Assembly: GCA_020883125.1 (NCBI GenBank)
Contig: JAHREW010000049.1
Span: 1-46,760, forward strand
Length of the DNA: 46,760 nt
Direction: 5' to 3'
From: Microcoleus sp. CAWBG506
GTDB lineage: Bacteria; Cyanobacteriota; Cyanobacteriia; Cyanobacteriales; Microcoleaceae
In this document: one piece after another, positions 25,159 through 34,076 of the stretch
How positions within the stretch are numbered: position 1 is the stretch's first letter
Layout: every line of letters starts with the position of its first letter
The notes under the pieces: model-generated
What the model saw: the letters and a program-made list of their open reading frames with translations, nothing else
Database searches by the model: none
What the model was told of the DNA's origin: nothing
Program-made: the position numbers and the translations under genes

Positions 25159-26823
25159 GTGTCAGTCCAAGCGCCTCAAACTCCCAATTACAAATGGTTT
25201 AGCTCAATTTATAGCGCTGCGATCGCAGCGTTGTGCCTGTGGCCGCTCCCTAGCACTCCCGCCACGGCCCAAAGTCCCCAAAATCGAGAAATCAAAATCG
25301 GTGTCGTGCAACGGTTTGGCACCAAAGCAACGGATAAGTTGACACTAAAAGCCCTACCCGGTGACAGCTTAACTTTAAGTTACAAAACTCCTCAAGGGAT
25401 AAAAACCGCCCAGGTTCCTAGCATCAAGCTAGAAATAGTCGCCAAACCGCTGGAAACACCAGCAGTAGAAGAACGAGTTGTACTGAGTTCCCACCGCAGT
25501 TTTGAAAGTGCAGAAGATAGTGCTAATCAATGGCGAGCTAAGGGAATTGAAGTAGAAATTGCTCAACCTTTGCGGTGGCAAGTTTGGGCAAAAAGAGATA
25601 ATTACAACTCTCCTTTAGTGCGGCGTTTACTATTGCAAAGTTTGCAGAAAGAAGGGAATAAAACTGCTTTTTTGGATAGTAAAGTTTTGCCCAAAATCCC
25701 CCAGGCATTTTGGATTTTAAACGGTTTTCGTTTTAACCGCAATGAGTTAGATGTGACGGCTGGTCAAAATGTGATTGAGGTTCTGGAACAGACTACTCAA
25801 GAGGCCACAGCTACTGAAAAAGAAAAAGCTATTCAACAAACTCGCCTTTATGGTGGGAGTTTGCACCTACAGAAAAATGCTTATGGCACTTATACTTTGG
25901 TCAATGAAGTGCCGATAGAAACTTATTTACGGGGAGTAGTGCCGCACGAAATTGGTGCTTTTTCGCCCTATGCTTCCCAGGAAGCACAGGCTATTTTGGC
26001 GAGAACTTATGCCCTGAGAAATTTGCGCCGTTTTGCGATCGATAATTACGAGTTGTGTGCTGATGTTAACTGCCAAGTGTATAAGGGTTTGACGGAGGTT
26101 TTTCCGCAAACGGATAAGGCGATCGCCAAAACTAGCGGTTTGGTTCTGACTTATCGTCAGGAGTTGGTTGATGCCCTTTATTCCGCTTCTAGTGGCGGTG
26201 TTACTGCGCTTTTTGGGGATGTGTGGCACGGCTCGGAACGCCCTTATTTGCGATCGATCGTGGATGCGCCTCAGAATATTTGGGATTTGTCGAAGCAGAG
26301 TTTGTCTGATGAAAACAATTTTCGCCGCTTTATGAGTTTGAATAAGGGGTTTAATGAGGAAAAACAAGATACTTTTCGCTGGCGCGAAGAAGCTTCTTTA
26401 ACATCAATTGCTGGGTTTCTCAAACAGTATCTTCAGAAAAAACAGCATCCTTTGGCGAATTTTAAAACTATTAGTCAGGTAGGGGTTGTGCAAAGGTCTC
26501 TCGGTGGTCGAGTTTTGCAAATGAAGGTAGAAACTGACTTGGGGACAATCGATATTGATAAAGACGAGATTCGCAATGCTTTTTACCCTCCCATCAGCAC
26601 TTTGTTTTACCTAGATCCGATTTACAATCCAGACAAAACGCTCAATGGCTACGCTTTTGTCGGAGGTGGCTTCGGACATGGGGTGGGAATGAGTCAAACT
26701 GGTTCTTACAATTTGGCTAATTTGGGCTGGAGTAGCGATCGCATTCTCAGCTTTTATTTTCCAGGCGCTCAAGTTGTCCCCCTGAATGATGGGATTACAT
26801 TTTGGCGACCTGAGAATCCATAG
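25159..26823 (+). CDS. SpoIID/LytB-domain protein, exported
   Basis: 554 residues from GTG at 25159, with GGAG about 10 nt upstream. A signal-type hydrophobic segment IYSAAIAALCLWPLPSTPAT at about 17-37 is followed by an Ala-x-Ala-like site. The SpoIID domain carries YLRGVVPHEIGAFSPYASQE and ILARTYALRNLRRF at about 260-295, SASSGGVTALFGDVW near 345, and GFGHGVGMSQTGSYNLANLG near 515. SpoIID is a lytic transglycosylase of denuded peptidoglycan in spore formers. Cyanobacterial homologues are common and probably remodel septal or cell-wall glycan, which is inference. The residue matching the catalytic Glu is in PHEIGA. Confidence 0.92.
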   Translation: MSVQAPQTPNYKWFSSIYSAAIAALCLWPLPSTPATAQSPQNREIKIGVVQRFGTKATDKLTLKALPGDSLTLSYKTPQGIKTAQVPSIKLEIVAKPLETPAVEERVVLSSHRSFESAEDSANQWRAKGIEVEIAQPLRWQVWAKRDNYNSPLVRRLLLQSLQKEGNKTAFLDSKVLPKIPQAFWILNGFRFNRNELDVTAGQNVIEVLEQTTQEATATEKEKAIQQTRLYGGSLHLQKNAYGTYTLVNEVPIETYLRGVVPHEIGAFSPYASQEAQAILARTYALRNLRRFAIDNYELCADVNCQVYKGLTEVFPQTDKAIAKTSGLVLTYRQELVDALYSASSGGVTALFGDVWHGSERPYLRSIVDAPQNIWDLSKQSLSDENNFRRFMSLNKGFNEEKQDTFRWREEASLTSIAGFLKQYLQKKQHPLANFKTISQVGVVQRSLGGRVLQMKVETDLGTIDIDKDEIRNAFYPPISTLFYLDPIYNPDKTLNGYAFVGGGFGHGVGMSQTGSYNLANLGWSSDRILSFYFPGAQVVPLNDGITFWRPENP

Positions 26824-26899
26824 GCAGAAACAATAATTAGTGTGGAACAGGTATCTGGCCTGTTCTTAAAAAGCTTTTTCCCAGATGTGTAACATATAT

Positions 26900-26928
26900 T
26901 TAGGGACATGGCACTGCCATGTCCCTAA
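26900..26928. repeat. Perfect 14-bp-arm palindrome (TTAGGGACATGGCA)
   Basis: TTAGGGACATGGCA, one C, then its exact reverse complement. Lies between two convergent genes. Belongs to the same family as 11111-11165. It could act as a bidirectional transcription stop, though no T run follows. Confidence 0.7.
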
Positions 26929-27026
26929 CTGACTTTCCGTCTGTTTGACCAGATTTCAGTGTAGCCATCGGCTCAAACAGCTACTGATGAATAGCTTGGA
27001 GTGACAGCCGAAAGCTGATGCTGTTT

Positions 27027-27326
27027 TTAGTACAGCTTTTCTTCTTGGTGAGTTTCGATGGTGCAATCAGACTTAGGATAGGCGACGCAGGTGAGGACAA
27101 ATCCAGCCTCAATTTGGTCATCATCCAAGAAAGATTGGTCTGATTGATCGACTTCCCCTTTGGTGATTTTGCCAGCACAGGTAGAACAAGCACCAGCGCG
27201 ACAAGAGTACGGGAGGTCTAGTCCTGCTTCTTCGGCAGCGTCGAGAATGTAAGTATCCTCGTCAACTTCAATGGTTTGGTTAATTCCTTCAGCTTCGCTG
27301 AGGAGGGTAACTTTGTAAGTTGCCAT
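27027..27326 (-). CDS. petF: Plant-type [2Fe-2S] ferredoxin
   Basis: 99 residues, ATG at 27326 with GAGAGG upstream. Cluster ligands are four Cys: [14 protein letters not shown] (three, at about 42, 47, 50) and FVLTCVAYP (about 80). The C-terminus HQEEKLY is typical of photosynthetic ferredoxins. It accepts electrons from photosystem I and passes them to FNR and, among others, to biliverdin-pathway enzymes. The neighbouring divergent gene is a biliverdin reductase that uses NAD(P)H rather than ferredoxin. Cyanobacteria have several such genes, so the symbol marks the type, not proof of the main isoform. Confidence 0.92.
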   Translation of the reverse strand: MATYKVTLLSEAEGINQTIEVDEDTYILDAAEEAGLDLPYSCRAGACSTCAGKITKGEVDQSDQSFLDDDQIEAGFVLTCVAYPKSDCTIETHQEEKLY

Positions 27327-27699
27327 GCACTAATCCTCTCAAAAATTCAACAACATATATAAGCTTCCCTAATGTAAACTTCAAAGCTCTATTAGCTCTG
27401 AGGTTTGCTCTTAGGTTGGTTCCCTCTCTGATAGTAGGGGAAATAAGGAAGGTTGCAACACTCATTTACAAAAAATTTGAATGGGATTAGTTATAATTTT
27501 TTCTAATTTCATCTTGATTACTTATACCTGCTGTAGTTTGTCGGCATTTAAAGGAAATGTATAGTTGAATGGCATCAAAATTTGGGTCGAAAATCCCGCG
27601 ATCGCTTTTTTGCACCAATTCAGGATTTGGGCGATCGAGCTGTAAAGCTTTGTGGCGCTTGTTTTTAGCAATTTTTGAAAATGTGACATCTAAAATCCT
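27327..27699. other. Divergent promoter region, no gene seen
   Basis: The stretch separates the ferredoxin and biliverdin reductase starts. An open frame on the minus strand (27487-27822) has Lys/Arg/Asn-rich, non-family-like sequence and overlaps the bvdR start, so it is not called. Confidence 0.55.
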
Positions 27700-28713
27700 A
27701 TGACTAATATTGATACTCGATCGCCTTTTTCTGTCCATGCTCCAATTAGGGTGGGGATTGTGGGCACTGGTTTTGCTGCTAAGTTGAGAGCGGAGATGTT
27801 GCAAACTGACGCCAGAGCTCACTTAGTAACAGTGGCGGGTCACACCCCCGACAAGACGGAAGCATTTTGTGAAGCATTCGGCGCGGAGGCGGCGGTTTCT
27901 TGGCGCAAGTTAGTGGAAAGGAACGATTTGGATTTGGTGATTGTGTGTACGGTGAATCGGGATCACGGGGCGATGGCGATCGCGGCCCTGGAAAACGACA
28001 AGCACGTTGTGGTGGAATATCCTCTATCTTTAGACGTATTTGAGGGAGAAAGGGCGATCGAGCTAGCCACCCAAAAGCAAAAACTCCTGCACATCGAACA
28101 CATAGAATTATTAGGTGGCTTACACCAAGCCATCAAAACATCTTTGCCGTTAATTGGCAAAGTTTTTTACACCCGCTACGTTACTATTACAGCTCAACGT
28201 TCGGTACCTAAGCGGTGGACTTATCAACATTCGCTCTTTGGGTTTCCCTTGATTGGTGCAATATCTCGACTCCACCGATTCACAGATTTGTTTGGAGAAG
28301 TGAGAAGCGTTAACTGTCAAACTCAATTTTGGGATACTCAGCCAGATTTTTATAAAGCTTGTTTGTGCAACGCGCAGTTGCGCTTTGCTAATGGAGTTTT
28401 GGCGGAAGCTGTTTATGGAAAAGGCGAAACTTTTTCGCAGTCTGAAAACGTTTTTACCATTTACGGGGAAGAGGGAACGCTGGTTTTCACTCCCGAATTA
28501 GGTCACTTAATTCAGGGAGAAAATAAGCAAAAAATAGAAGTTGGAACGCGGCGCGGCTTGTTTGCTAAGGATACAGATATGGTGTTGGAATGTTTGTTAA
28601 ACGGTACGCCTTTGTACGTGAATAATGCAAGTAGTTTGTACGCTTTGAAAGTGGCAGATGCGGCAAGGCTATCGAGTGAGACTAGGCAAAATGTAGCACT
28701 TATAAATCCGTAA
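27700..28713 (+). CDS. bvdR: NAD(P)H-dependent biliverdin reductase
   Basis: 337 residues, ATG at 27700. The Gfo/Idh/MocA-type Rossmann start is APIRVGIVGTGFAAKLRAEM. Downstream the sequence closely follows Synechocystis BvdR (slr1784) as I remember it: KHVVVEYPLSLDVFEGERAI, LLHIEHIELLGGLHQAIKTS, VPKRWTYQHSLFGFPLIGAI, RLHRFTDLFG and VGTRRGLFAKDTDMVLECLL. BvdR reduces biliverdin IXalpha to bilirubin and influences phycobilisome assembly. The EYP motif replaces the usual EKP of the sugar oxidoreductases. Length equals the family (about 330). It stands alone on the plus strand. Confidence 0.87.
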   Translation: MTNIDTRSPFSVHAPIRVGIVGTGFAAKLRAEMLQTDARAHLVTVAGHTPDKTEAFCEAFGAEAAVSWRKLVERNDLDLVIVCTVNRDHGAMAIAALENDKHVVVEYPLSLDVFEGERAIELATQKQKLLHIEHIELLGGLHQAIKTSLPLIGKVFYTRYVTITAQRSVPKRWTYQHSLFGFPLIGAISRLHRFTDLFGEVRSVNCQTQFWDTQPDFYKACLCNAQLRFANGVLAEAVYGKGETFSQSENVFTIYGEEGTLVFTPELGHLIQGENKQKIEVGTRRGLFAKDTDMVLECLLNGTPLYVNNASSLYALKVADAARLSSETRQNVALINP

Positions 28714-28734
28714 AAAGTCAGGATAGAGTCCAAG

Positions 28735-28776
28735 GCAATGCCGTGTCCCTACCCCAATATCGCCACCGTAGGGACT
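28735..28776. repeat. GCCGTGTCCCTAC / GTAGGGAC repeat inside composite copy A
   Basis: ATGCCGTGTCCCTACC and CGTAGGGACTTAGG form an imperfect inverted pair; same family as 11111-11165 and 40390-40425. Confidence 0.55.
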
Positions 28777-28785
28777 TAGGCCAAG

Positions 28786-28989
28786 CCCATAGGTGTCAAC
28801 AATCGCCTGAAACCCTTGGTATCTCTCGCTTTTACCTAAGTCTAGATCCCCCTCGCATCCCCCGAACCAAGGGGGACGAAAGAAAATACTCCTGTCCCCC
28901 CCTTGGTTCGGGGGGCTAGGGGGGATCTAGATTTAATAGTCAAACAACAGTCTCTGACTGGGTTTGACCTGGTTGTTGACACCTATGGG
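28786..28989 (+). repeat. MITE-like core element with 17-bp perfect terminal inverted repeats, copy A
   Basis: CCCATAGGTGTCAACAA (28786-28802) and its exact complement TTGTTGACACCTATGGG (28973-28989) bound 204 bp. Inside, TCTAGATCCCCCT near 28841 and AGGGGGGATCTAGA near 28918 make a second nested inverted pair, with a CCCCC-GGTTCGGGGGG stem. No coding capacity. The core matches 40173-40381 in the same direction. Confidence 0.85.
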
Positions 28990-29036
28990 CACGCTTGAGT
29001 GTCCTCTATATCATTTGGTAAGATATTGGGAGCAAT

Positions 29037-29804
29037 TTAGGTAAAATTTCGTTCCAGTAAATCCGCAATCTGCCGATCGATATTGGTTTGGTGAAAACGC
29101 CGACTAGCCATCTCCTGTGCTGATTGGGCGATCGCGATCGTAGACTCAGGTTGGTTGTGACAGGTATTAATAACTTCTGCGAGTTGTTGTGGCTGGCCGG
29201 GAGGAACCAAAAAGCCATTGATACCCGGTTCTATTAATTCAATAGCACCTCCAGATTCAGCAGCAACTATAGGTTTACCACACAGCATAGCCTCGACAAT
29301 CACTCGGCCAAAAGGTTCGGGTGCGATCGAAGTATGTGCCACTAAATCGCAAATTGCCATTAACTGCGGAATATCCGAACGAAATCCTAAAAACTTAACT
29401 CGATCTTCAAGTCCTAATTCTGCCACTTGTTTGTGCAATTGCTGGACATATTCGTCCTCATGGCGACGACTGAAAAAGCTAGCTAATGCACCAACAACTA
29501 GAGCTTTTTGAGTGTTGGCGTAGATCAAATCGTATTGACGAGCTTTTTGAACAACTTTAGCAATCAAAGGCAGTAGCGCGGTAACACTACTTAAACTCTG
29601 TGTCAAGCTGCTTTCTTTACGAACTTTTATCGGTTCAGTCGCTAACACCTCAACAGGAATTTGTTGTTGCTCTAGTAATTGCCTAAAAGCACCATCTACA
29701 AACAAGCCAACTAGACAGCTATCTCGATAGGGTTTGGCAATATCTATTAGACAAAGCTCAGCGCCTCCCGGCTTGCCGCTTTGGTCAAGAAATAGTATTT
29801 TCAT
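29037..29804 (-). pseudogene. Family 4 glycosyltransferase with internal in-frame deletion
   Basis: 255 residues from ATG at 29804 (MKILFLDQSGKPGGAEL); an ATG 18 nt upstream is also possible. The N-terminal GT-B half runs normally to ANTQKALVVGALASFFSRR, then jumps at about 29462 to HEDEYVQQLHKQVAELGLED, which belongs near residue 230 of a full enzyme. The C-terminal half is intact: RVKFLGFRSDIPQLMAICDL, AHTSIAPEPFGRVIVEAMLC with the EX7E motif, and GINGFLVPPG. About 110-120 residues, including the end of the acceptor domain and the start of the donor domain, are gone. The protein could be made but should be inactive. It lies 156 bp downstream of another damaged glycosyltransferase gene. Confidence 0.7.
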
Positions 29805-29880
29805 ATCAAATCCGCTCTTCATCCGAATTACTCATCTCCCTATTCTCTTCCTCTGTGTCCTCTGCGCTCTCTGCGGCTAA

Positions 29881-29910
29881 ATCATTCCGGTACAGCCGGA
29901 TGTGATATCA
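29881..29910. repeat. CCGG-CAGCCGGA palindrome, copy 3
   Basis: ATCATTCCGGTACAGCCGGATGTGATAT forms a short hairpin with GATAT edges; closest to 40446-40478. Confidence 0.65.
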
Positions 29911-29959
29911 TCCGTTTTTTACCTGAAAATTTTTACACATATTCTCATGGTTTTGAGCC

Positions 29960-30830
29960 TCAAGCTAACAACACTTTTCTAACTTTTTGTGCGATTTTTT
30001 GCCAATCAAAATTCATCGCAGCGTATTCCTGACACGCTTCTCTAGAAGGCATCGGGACTTTTTTAAGTAACAGTTGTTCTAATCTCTCAGCAATCGCTGT
30101 TGCTTCTATAGACGTAGTAATCAAATTTGGTGAAAACGGGTCTAAAATTTCCGGCATTCCACCCACGGGAGTACATAGCGCTGGAGTCCCACAGGCGAGA
30201 GATTCTAGCACAGCTAATCCAAATCCTTCTAAAGATTGGCTGGGCATCACACTTAGGTCGGCGGCTTGGTAAGCTATAGGTAGTTGTTCATCGGGCAAAA
30301 AGCCGAGAAATTTAACGTTGTCATTGAGTCCCAAATCTGTTGCTTGTTGCTGAAGATCTGCTTGTAATGGCCCTTTTCCGGCGATCGCCAACCAGATATC
30401 AGGAATTTCAGGTTTAATGGCGGCTACAGCCATCAACAGCTTATCGAGTCCAACTCGATGCACTAAGCGACGCGCTGTAAATAGAATCGGGCGATTTTGG
30501 GGCCAGTTGAGCTGCGATCGGGCGAATGGGCGCGATCGATCGATTTGAAATCTCGACAGATCCACACCGCCAGGAATTACGTAAATTTTGCTCCACGGAA
30601 CTTGATATTCTTGATGTAAAATATCACCAAATGCTTTGCTGAGGACAATAAAGCGATCGCACCGATCGTAAACTCTGTCTTCAACCCAATGTTTCAACAA
30701 CACACTTAGTTTACCAGCACCTTCCTGCTTACTTTCCAAAGCCCAAGGCCCGTGAAAGGAAAAAGTAACAGGAACCCCCCTAGGTAAAACCTGCAAAAGC
30801 GGAAAACTATATAGTGCAAAATGCAGATTA
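29960..30830 (-). pseudogene. Family 4 glycosyltransferase, N-terminus cut by IS630-type element
   Basis: The C-terminal 290 or so residues are intact: VPVTFSFHGPWALESKQEGA, DRFIVLSKAFGDILHQEY, VIPGGVDLSRF, FTARRLVHRVGLDKLLMAVA and SQSLEGFGLAVLESLACGTP with EX7E. The first usable start is TTG at 30796, but homologous sequence continues upstream (NLHFALYSFPLLQ) to the TA at 30829-30830. There the reading frame enters an inserted element. Beyond the element at 31313 the frame resumes for about ten codons. The first 90-100 residues of a normal enzyme are not found, so the gene is broken. A truncated protein from TTG 30796 is possible but would lack most of the acceptor domain. Confidence 0.75.
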
Positions 30831-31310
30831 AGTAGGTAGGCGTAAAAAAACCAAATTATGTTAAGATCAGTAAACAGTCAAGATTTAATTTACAAGATCG
30901 ACAAATATGGGCGCCGGTTTAAGATTATTTCTCAATCAAGAAGAAGACCGAACACTAAATGAAATTAACTGGACGGATTAGAGTGATAATTCAAAATAAT
31001 GGTTCCATACACAAATCTCTGGATGTCCAACAAAAATGCTCTCAGTGGGAAAGCCAGGGATTGTATATTTTCTTTTTACCTAAATACTGTTCGGAAATGA
31101 ACAAGATTGAGCGGGAATGGCAGCAACTTAAAAATCATGAACTGGTTGGACAAATGTTTGAAGATGAAGTAGATCTTGCCTATGCAGTAATGGATGGAAT
31201 TGAAGCAAGAGGGCAATAAGGAAACTATATAACTAATCGCTTTAAATTCAGATCCAATTCCGCTTGTTAACATTTCTTTACTTACATTGGTTTTTTTATA
31301 CCGACCTACT
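30831..31310 (+). mobile_element. IS630-family deletion derivative, 480 bp
   Basis: Imperfect terminal inverted repeats (AGTAGGTAGGCGTAAAAAAA at the left, its near complement ending CCGACCTACT at the right) are flanked by TA on both sides (30829-30830, 31311-31312), the hallmark of IS630/Tc1 insertion. The interior keeps only the first and last parts of the transposase gene. It interrupts a glycosyltransferase gene. Confidence 0.85.
30907..31219 (+). pseudogene. IS630-family transposase, internally deleted
   Basis: ATG at 30907 gives the usual N-terminus MGAGLRLFLNQEEDRTLNEI, but after 24 codons it meets TAG. The C-terminal DDE part then follows in another frame (30959-31219): RVIIQNNGSIHKSLDVQQK, LYIFFLPKYCSEMNKIEREW with the last catalytic Glu, and FEDEVDLAYAVMDGIEARGQ. 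About 250 residues in between are missing. The position normally occupied by the second catalytic Asp (VQDNG) reads QNNG. The copy cannot transpose on its own but could be moved by a full relative. Confidence 0.85.
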
Positions 31311-31369
31311 TAGCAGCGAAGATTCGACAGCACTTTGCCGAGTAGTGTGACTCAGGCGCCAAGAGAGCC

Positions 31370-31417
31370 GGCACTCTTGGCACGGCCCGGCCCCTACAAG
31401 AGAATGAAACAGCCCTG
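31370..31417. repeat. Dispersed GGGCTGTTTCATTCTC repeat, copy 2 (reverse)
   Basis: GGCACTCTTGGCACGGCCCG, then CCCCTACAAGAGAATGAAACAG: reverse complement of the motif order at 3380-3437. It lies just beyond the stub of the glycosyltransferase N-terminus and may mark where the rest was lost. Confidence 0.6.
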
Positions 31418-31592
31418 GGGCTGAGGGGTGCGATGGGAGGGCGATCGAGATAGGTGCAACGACCGATCAACTCCCACCCCAAATTGACCCTGAAAATAAT
31501 ACACTCAAAATTGGAAAATAGGTGTATAATGTGTCTGAGGTCATTTTTTACCGTGGTGCCTACAAAGTAAACACAAGTAAAAAAAGACAAGG

Positions 31593-31664
31593 GCGGACGT
31601 AATTCAGTGGTAGAATGTCAGCTTCCCATGCTGAACGTCGCGGGTTCGAGTCCCGCCGTCCGCT
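31593..31664 (+). tRNA. tRNA-Gly (CCC)
   Basis: Acceptor GCGGACG pairs with CGTCCGC (31657-31663), discriminator T. D arm is ATTC-AGTGGTA-GAAT. Anticodon arm TCAGC-TTCCCAT-GCTGA gives anticodon CCC. T arm is GCGGG-TTCGAGT-CCCGC. CCA is not encoded. Reads GGG glycine codons. Confidence 0.96.
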
Positions 31665-31674
31665 TATACTATAC

Positions 31675-31716
31675 AAACCTCAAACTAAGGATAAATGAGC
31701 GGTTTGAGGTTTTTTA
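31675..31716 (+). terminator. Rho-independent terminator of tRNA-Gly
   Basis: AAACCTCAAAC (31675-31685) pairs with GTTTGAGGTTT (31702-31712) around a 16-nt loop, followed by a T run. It begins 11 nt after the tRNA. Confidence 0.85.
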
Positions 31717-32132
31717 ATGTCGAGTTCTCGCGCCGCTAGGGAAACAAATTTAGTATCAAGTGACTATGGGTTTGACGAGAAAACGACGAAACTGAGTATC
31801 AACTGAGTATCAAGTTTTGGCGGTAGCCAGTCCTTAAATCAAGGGCGATCGGCAAATCAAGGGCGATCGTGTGCTTGGTATTTTTCAAAATGTTAAATAT
31901 ATCGAACTATTTCGTCGTCAATATAGCGGTACACAACGCAGAGTAATACCGCGAATCGGATTAATTAATTGTGTATATGTATAGCTTGAATGACTTTCTG
32001 ACGTAGATCGTAACTGTACGGTTTTGGCATGGGTCGTGCGATCGGGTCAACAGCACAATGGATGAGAGACTTCTTCCACTTTACACCATAACCGCCTTGT
32101 TTGAACATGAAAAAGCCGAGTTATATCCCACC
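31717..32132. other. Region downstream of tRNA-Gly, no gene seen
   Basis: Contains short direct repeats (GAGTATCAA twice near 31795-31815, and AAATCAAGGGCGATCG twice near 31835-31868). No integrase and no second copy of the tRNA end were found, so I see no sign of an integrated island. Confidence 0.5.
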
Positions 32133-33749
32133 TCAAACTTGGTGATTTCCGCGCAAAATACTCAAAGCTACCGCCTCCGCCACCTTAATTCCATCAATCC
32201 CCGCAGACAAGATTCCACCTGCATATCCCGCACCTTCCCCAGCCGGATAAAGGCCTTCAGTATTCAAACTCTGATAATCTTCCTTGCGTTTAATCCGAAT
32301 CGGCGAAGAAGTGCGGGTTTCTACTCCAGTCAACACGGCATCATTCATCGCAAATCCTTTAATTTGTTTGTCAAAAGCTGGAAGTGCTTCGCGGATAGCG
32401 GCGATCGCATAATCTGGTAAACTTCCACTCAAATCAGTCAAATGAACTCCAGGCGTATAAGAAGGGTGAACAGCGCCTAACACTGTCGAAGGTCGATTCG
32501 CCAAAAAATCCCCCACAAGCTGTCCTGGGGCATTGTAAGTGCCACCTCCTAACTGAAAGGCCCGCTCTTCTAGGCGACGTTGAAACTCAATTCCCGCCAA
32601 AGGATGACCGGGATAATCTTCCGGGGTGATACCCACCACAATCCCACTATTAGCATTACGTTCATTGCGAGAATATTGACTCATTCCATTAGTGACAAGT
32701 CGCCCTGGTTCAGAGGCTGCGGCTACCACCAATCCACCGGGACACATACAGAAGCTATAGACAGAACGACCATTTTGGCAATGGTGAACCAGTTTGTAGT
32801 CGGCGGCACCCAAAAGTTTATGGCCGGCGCGATCGCCAAAACGACAGCGATCGATAATAGTTTGGGGATGTTCCACCCGAAAACCGATGGAAAATGGTTT
32901 TGCTTCGATGTAAACCCCGCGGGAAAACAACATTTCAAAAGTATCGCGGGCGCTATGTCCGACGGCCAGAACTATATAATTACTAGGAATATATTCTCCA
33001 TTTGCGAGGGTAAGTCCCTGGACTTTGCCATTTTCGATATGAATATCTGTCACACGAGTTTGAAACCGGATTTCACCGCCTAAAGATTCTATTTGGGCAC
33101 GGATACTTTGGACAATTCCCACCAGTTTAAAAGTACCGATATGGGGTTTATTGATATATAAAATTTCTGGTGAAGCTCCCGCATTCACAAGTTCTGTCAA
33201 CACCTTGCGTCCATAATGTTGAGTATCTTTAACTTGGCTGTAGAGTTTGCCATCGGAAAAAGTCCCCGCGCCTCCTTCCCCAAACTGGGCGTTAGATTCT
33301 GGGTTGAATTCGGCTTTTTTCTTCCAAAATCCGAAGGTATCAACGGTGCGATCGCGCACAGCTTTACCACGTTCTAACAGGATAGGGCGGAACCCCATTT
33401 GTGCTAGCATCAGCCCTGCAAACATCCCGCAAGGCCCTGTGCCAATGACAATGGGGCGAATCGTCAAATTTTGGGGAGCTTTGGCTACATAGCAATAACT
33501 CATGTCTGGCGTTACCATCACATGAGGGTCTTTTTTGAGGCGCTCCAAAATTTGTGTTTCCTGTGTCGTTTCCACATCGACAATATAGACAAGCAGGATT
33601 TCTGGTTTTTTACGAGCATCGTAGCTGCGTTTGAAGATGGAATAGCCAAGCAATTCTTGGGGTGGAATTTGCAGCTTTTTGAGAATGCTGTCGGCGATCG
33701 CATCTACTGGATGATCGAGGGGGAGTTTTATTTCAGTTATTCTTAACAT
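32133..33749 (-). CDS. FAD-dependent oxidoreductase (COG2509-type)
   Basis: 538 residues, ATG at 33749. About 95 N-terminal residues (DAIADSILKKLQIPPQELLG, SIFKRSYDARKKPEILLVYI) form the small domain typical of this group. The dinucleotide site is RPIVIGTGPCGMFAGLMLAQ at about 97-116, with ILLERGKAV after it. Then come FGEGGAGTFSDGKLYSQVKD, VLAVGHSARDTFEML, CMCPGGLVVAAASEPG and the C-terminal FAD motif LYPAGEGAGYAGGILSAGID. The substrate is unknown. It stands alone, with the chorismate lyase gene divergent 327 bp away. Confidence 0.9.
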   Translation of the reverse strand: MLRITEIKLPLDHPVDAIADSILKKLQIPPQELLGYSIFKRSYDARKKPEILLVYIVDVETTQETQILERLKKDPHVMVTPDMSYCYVAKAPQNLTIRPIVIGTGPCGMFAGLMLAQMGFRPILLERGKAVRDRTVDTFGFWKKKAEFNPESNAQFGEGGAGTFSDGKLYSQVKDTQHYGRKVLTELVNAGASPEILYINKPHIGTFKLVGIVQSIRAQIESLGGEIRFQTRVTDIHIENGKVQGLTLANGEYIPSNYIVLAVGHSARDTFEMLFSRGVYIEAKPFSIGFRVEHPQTIIDRCRFGDRAGHKLLGAADYKLVHHCQNGRSVYSFCMCPGGLVVAAASEPGRLVTNGMSQYSRNERNANSGIVVGITPEDYPGHPLAGIEFQRRLEERAFQLGGGTYNAPGQLVGDFLANRPSTVLGAVHPSYTPGVHLTDLSGSLPDYAIAAIREALPAFDKQIKGFAMNDAVLTGVETRTSSPIRIKRKEDYQSLNTEGLYPAGEGAGYAGGILSAGIDGIKVAEAVALSILRGNHQV

Positions 33750-33761
33750 ATAGCGGATGTT

Positions 33762-33799
33762 GAAGGAAGAGGGAAGAAGGAAGAAGGAAGAAGGAAGAA
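33762..33799. repeat. GGAAGAA 7-bp tandem tract
   Basis: Purine-only run made of four or five GGAAGAA units with one GGAAGAG variant, directly upstream of the FAD oxidoreductase start. Confidence 0.8.
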
Positions 33800-33862
33800 T
33801 AAAAATCCCGAACAGAAGTATTATAACTATTTAACTGAAATGTTGTACCATTTGTAATAACT

Positions 33863-33929
33863 TGTAGGGGCGGGTTCACCAATAGCCTTAAAGGGTGTAA
33901 ATAGGTTAAATAAACCCGCCCCCACCCAC
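33863..33929. repeat. GGGGCGGGTT inverted repeat, copy 2
   Basis: TGTAGGGGCGGGTTCACC and AAACCCGCCCCCACCCAC about 30 nt apart; orientation reversed relative to the copies at 12783 and 44166. Confidence 0.8.
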
Positions 33930-34076
33930 GAAAAATCCCCTGATTGACAATGATGCAAGCTGTGAGTTTCACCGGACAGGATATGGGCGATCGAGTTATG
34001 GCGATCGACTTGAGATTATAGATTTTAGATTAGAGAAACGTTATAATAAACAAAAAATTAAGTTTTGTAAAGACCC

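Larger units (their letters stand above)
28714..29036. other. Intergenic region filled by composite repeat, copy A
   Basis: No gene. Nearly the whole stretch (28724-29015) is one copy of a composite palindromic element whose other copy lies at 40140-40446. Confidence 0.75.
33750..34076. other. Divergent intergenic region with simple and dispersed repeats
   Basis: Holds a GGAAGAA tandem tract (about 33762-33799), and a GGGGCGGGTT repeat (33863-33929). No gene. Confidence 0.6.

Noticed and set aside
27487..27822. 111-codon minus-strand frame between ferredoxin and bvdR
   Set aside because: It covers the bvdR start, has no ribosome-binding site and no recognisable pattern.
31306..31590. 94-codon minus-strand frame upstream of the tRNA
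   Set aside because: Only its last ten or so codons look like glycosyltransferase sequence; the rest crosses a dispersed repeat.
31717..32132. Possible genomic island at tRNA-Gly
   Set aside because: No integrase and no direct repeat of the tRNA 3' end were found in the window; only short simple repeats lie downstream.
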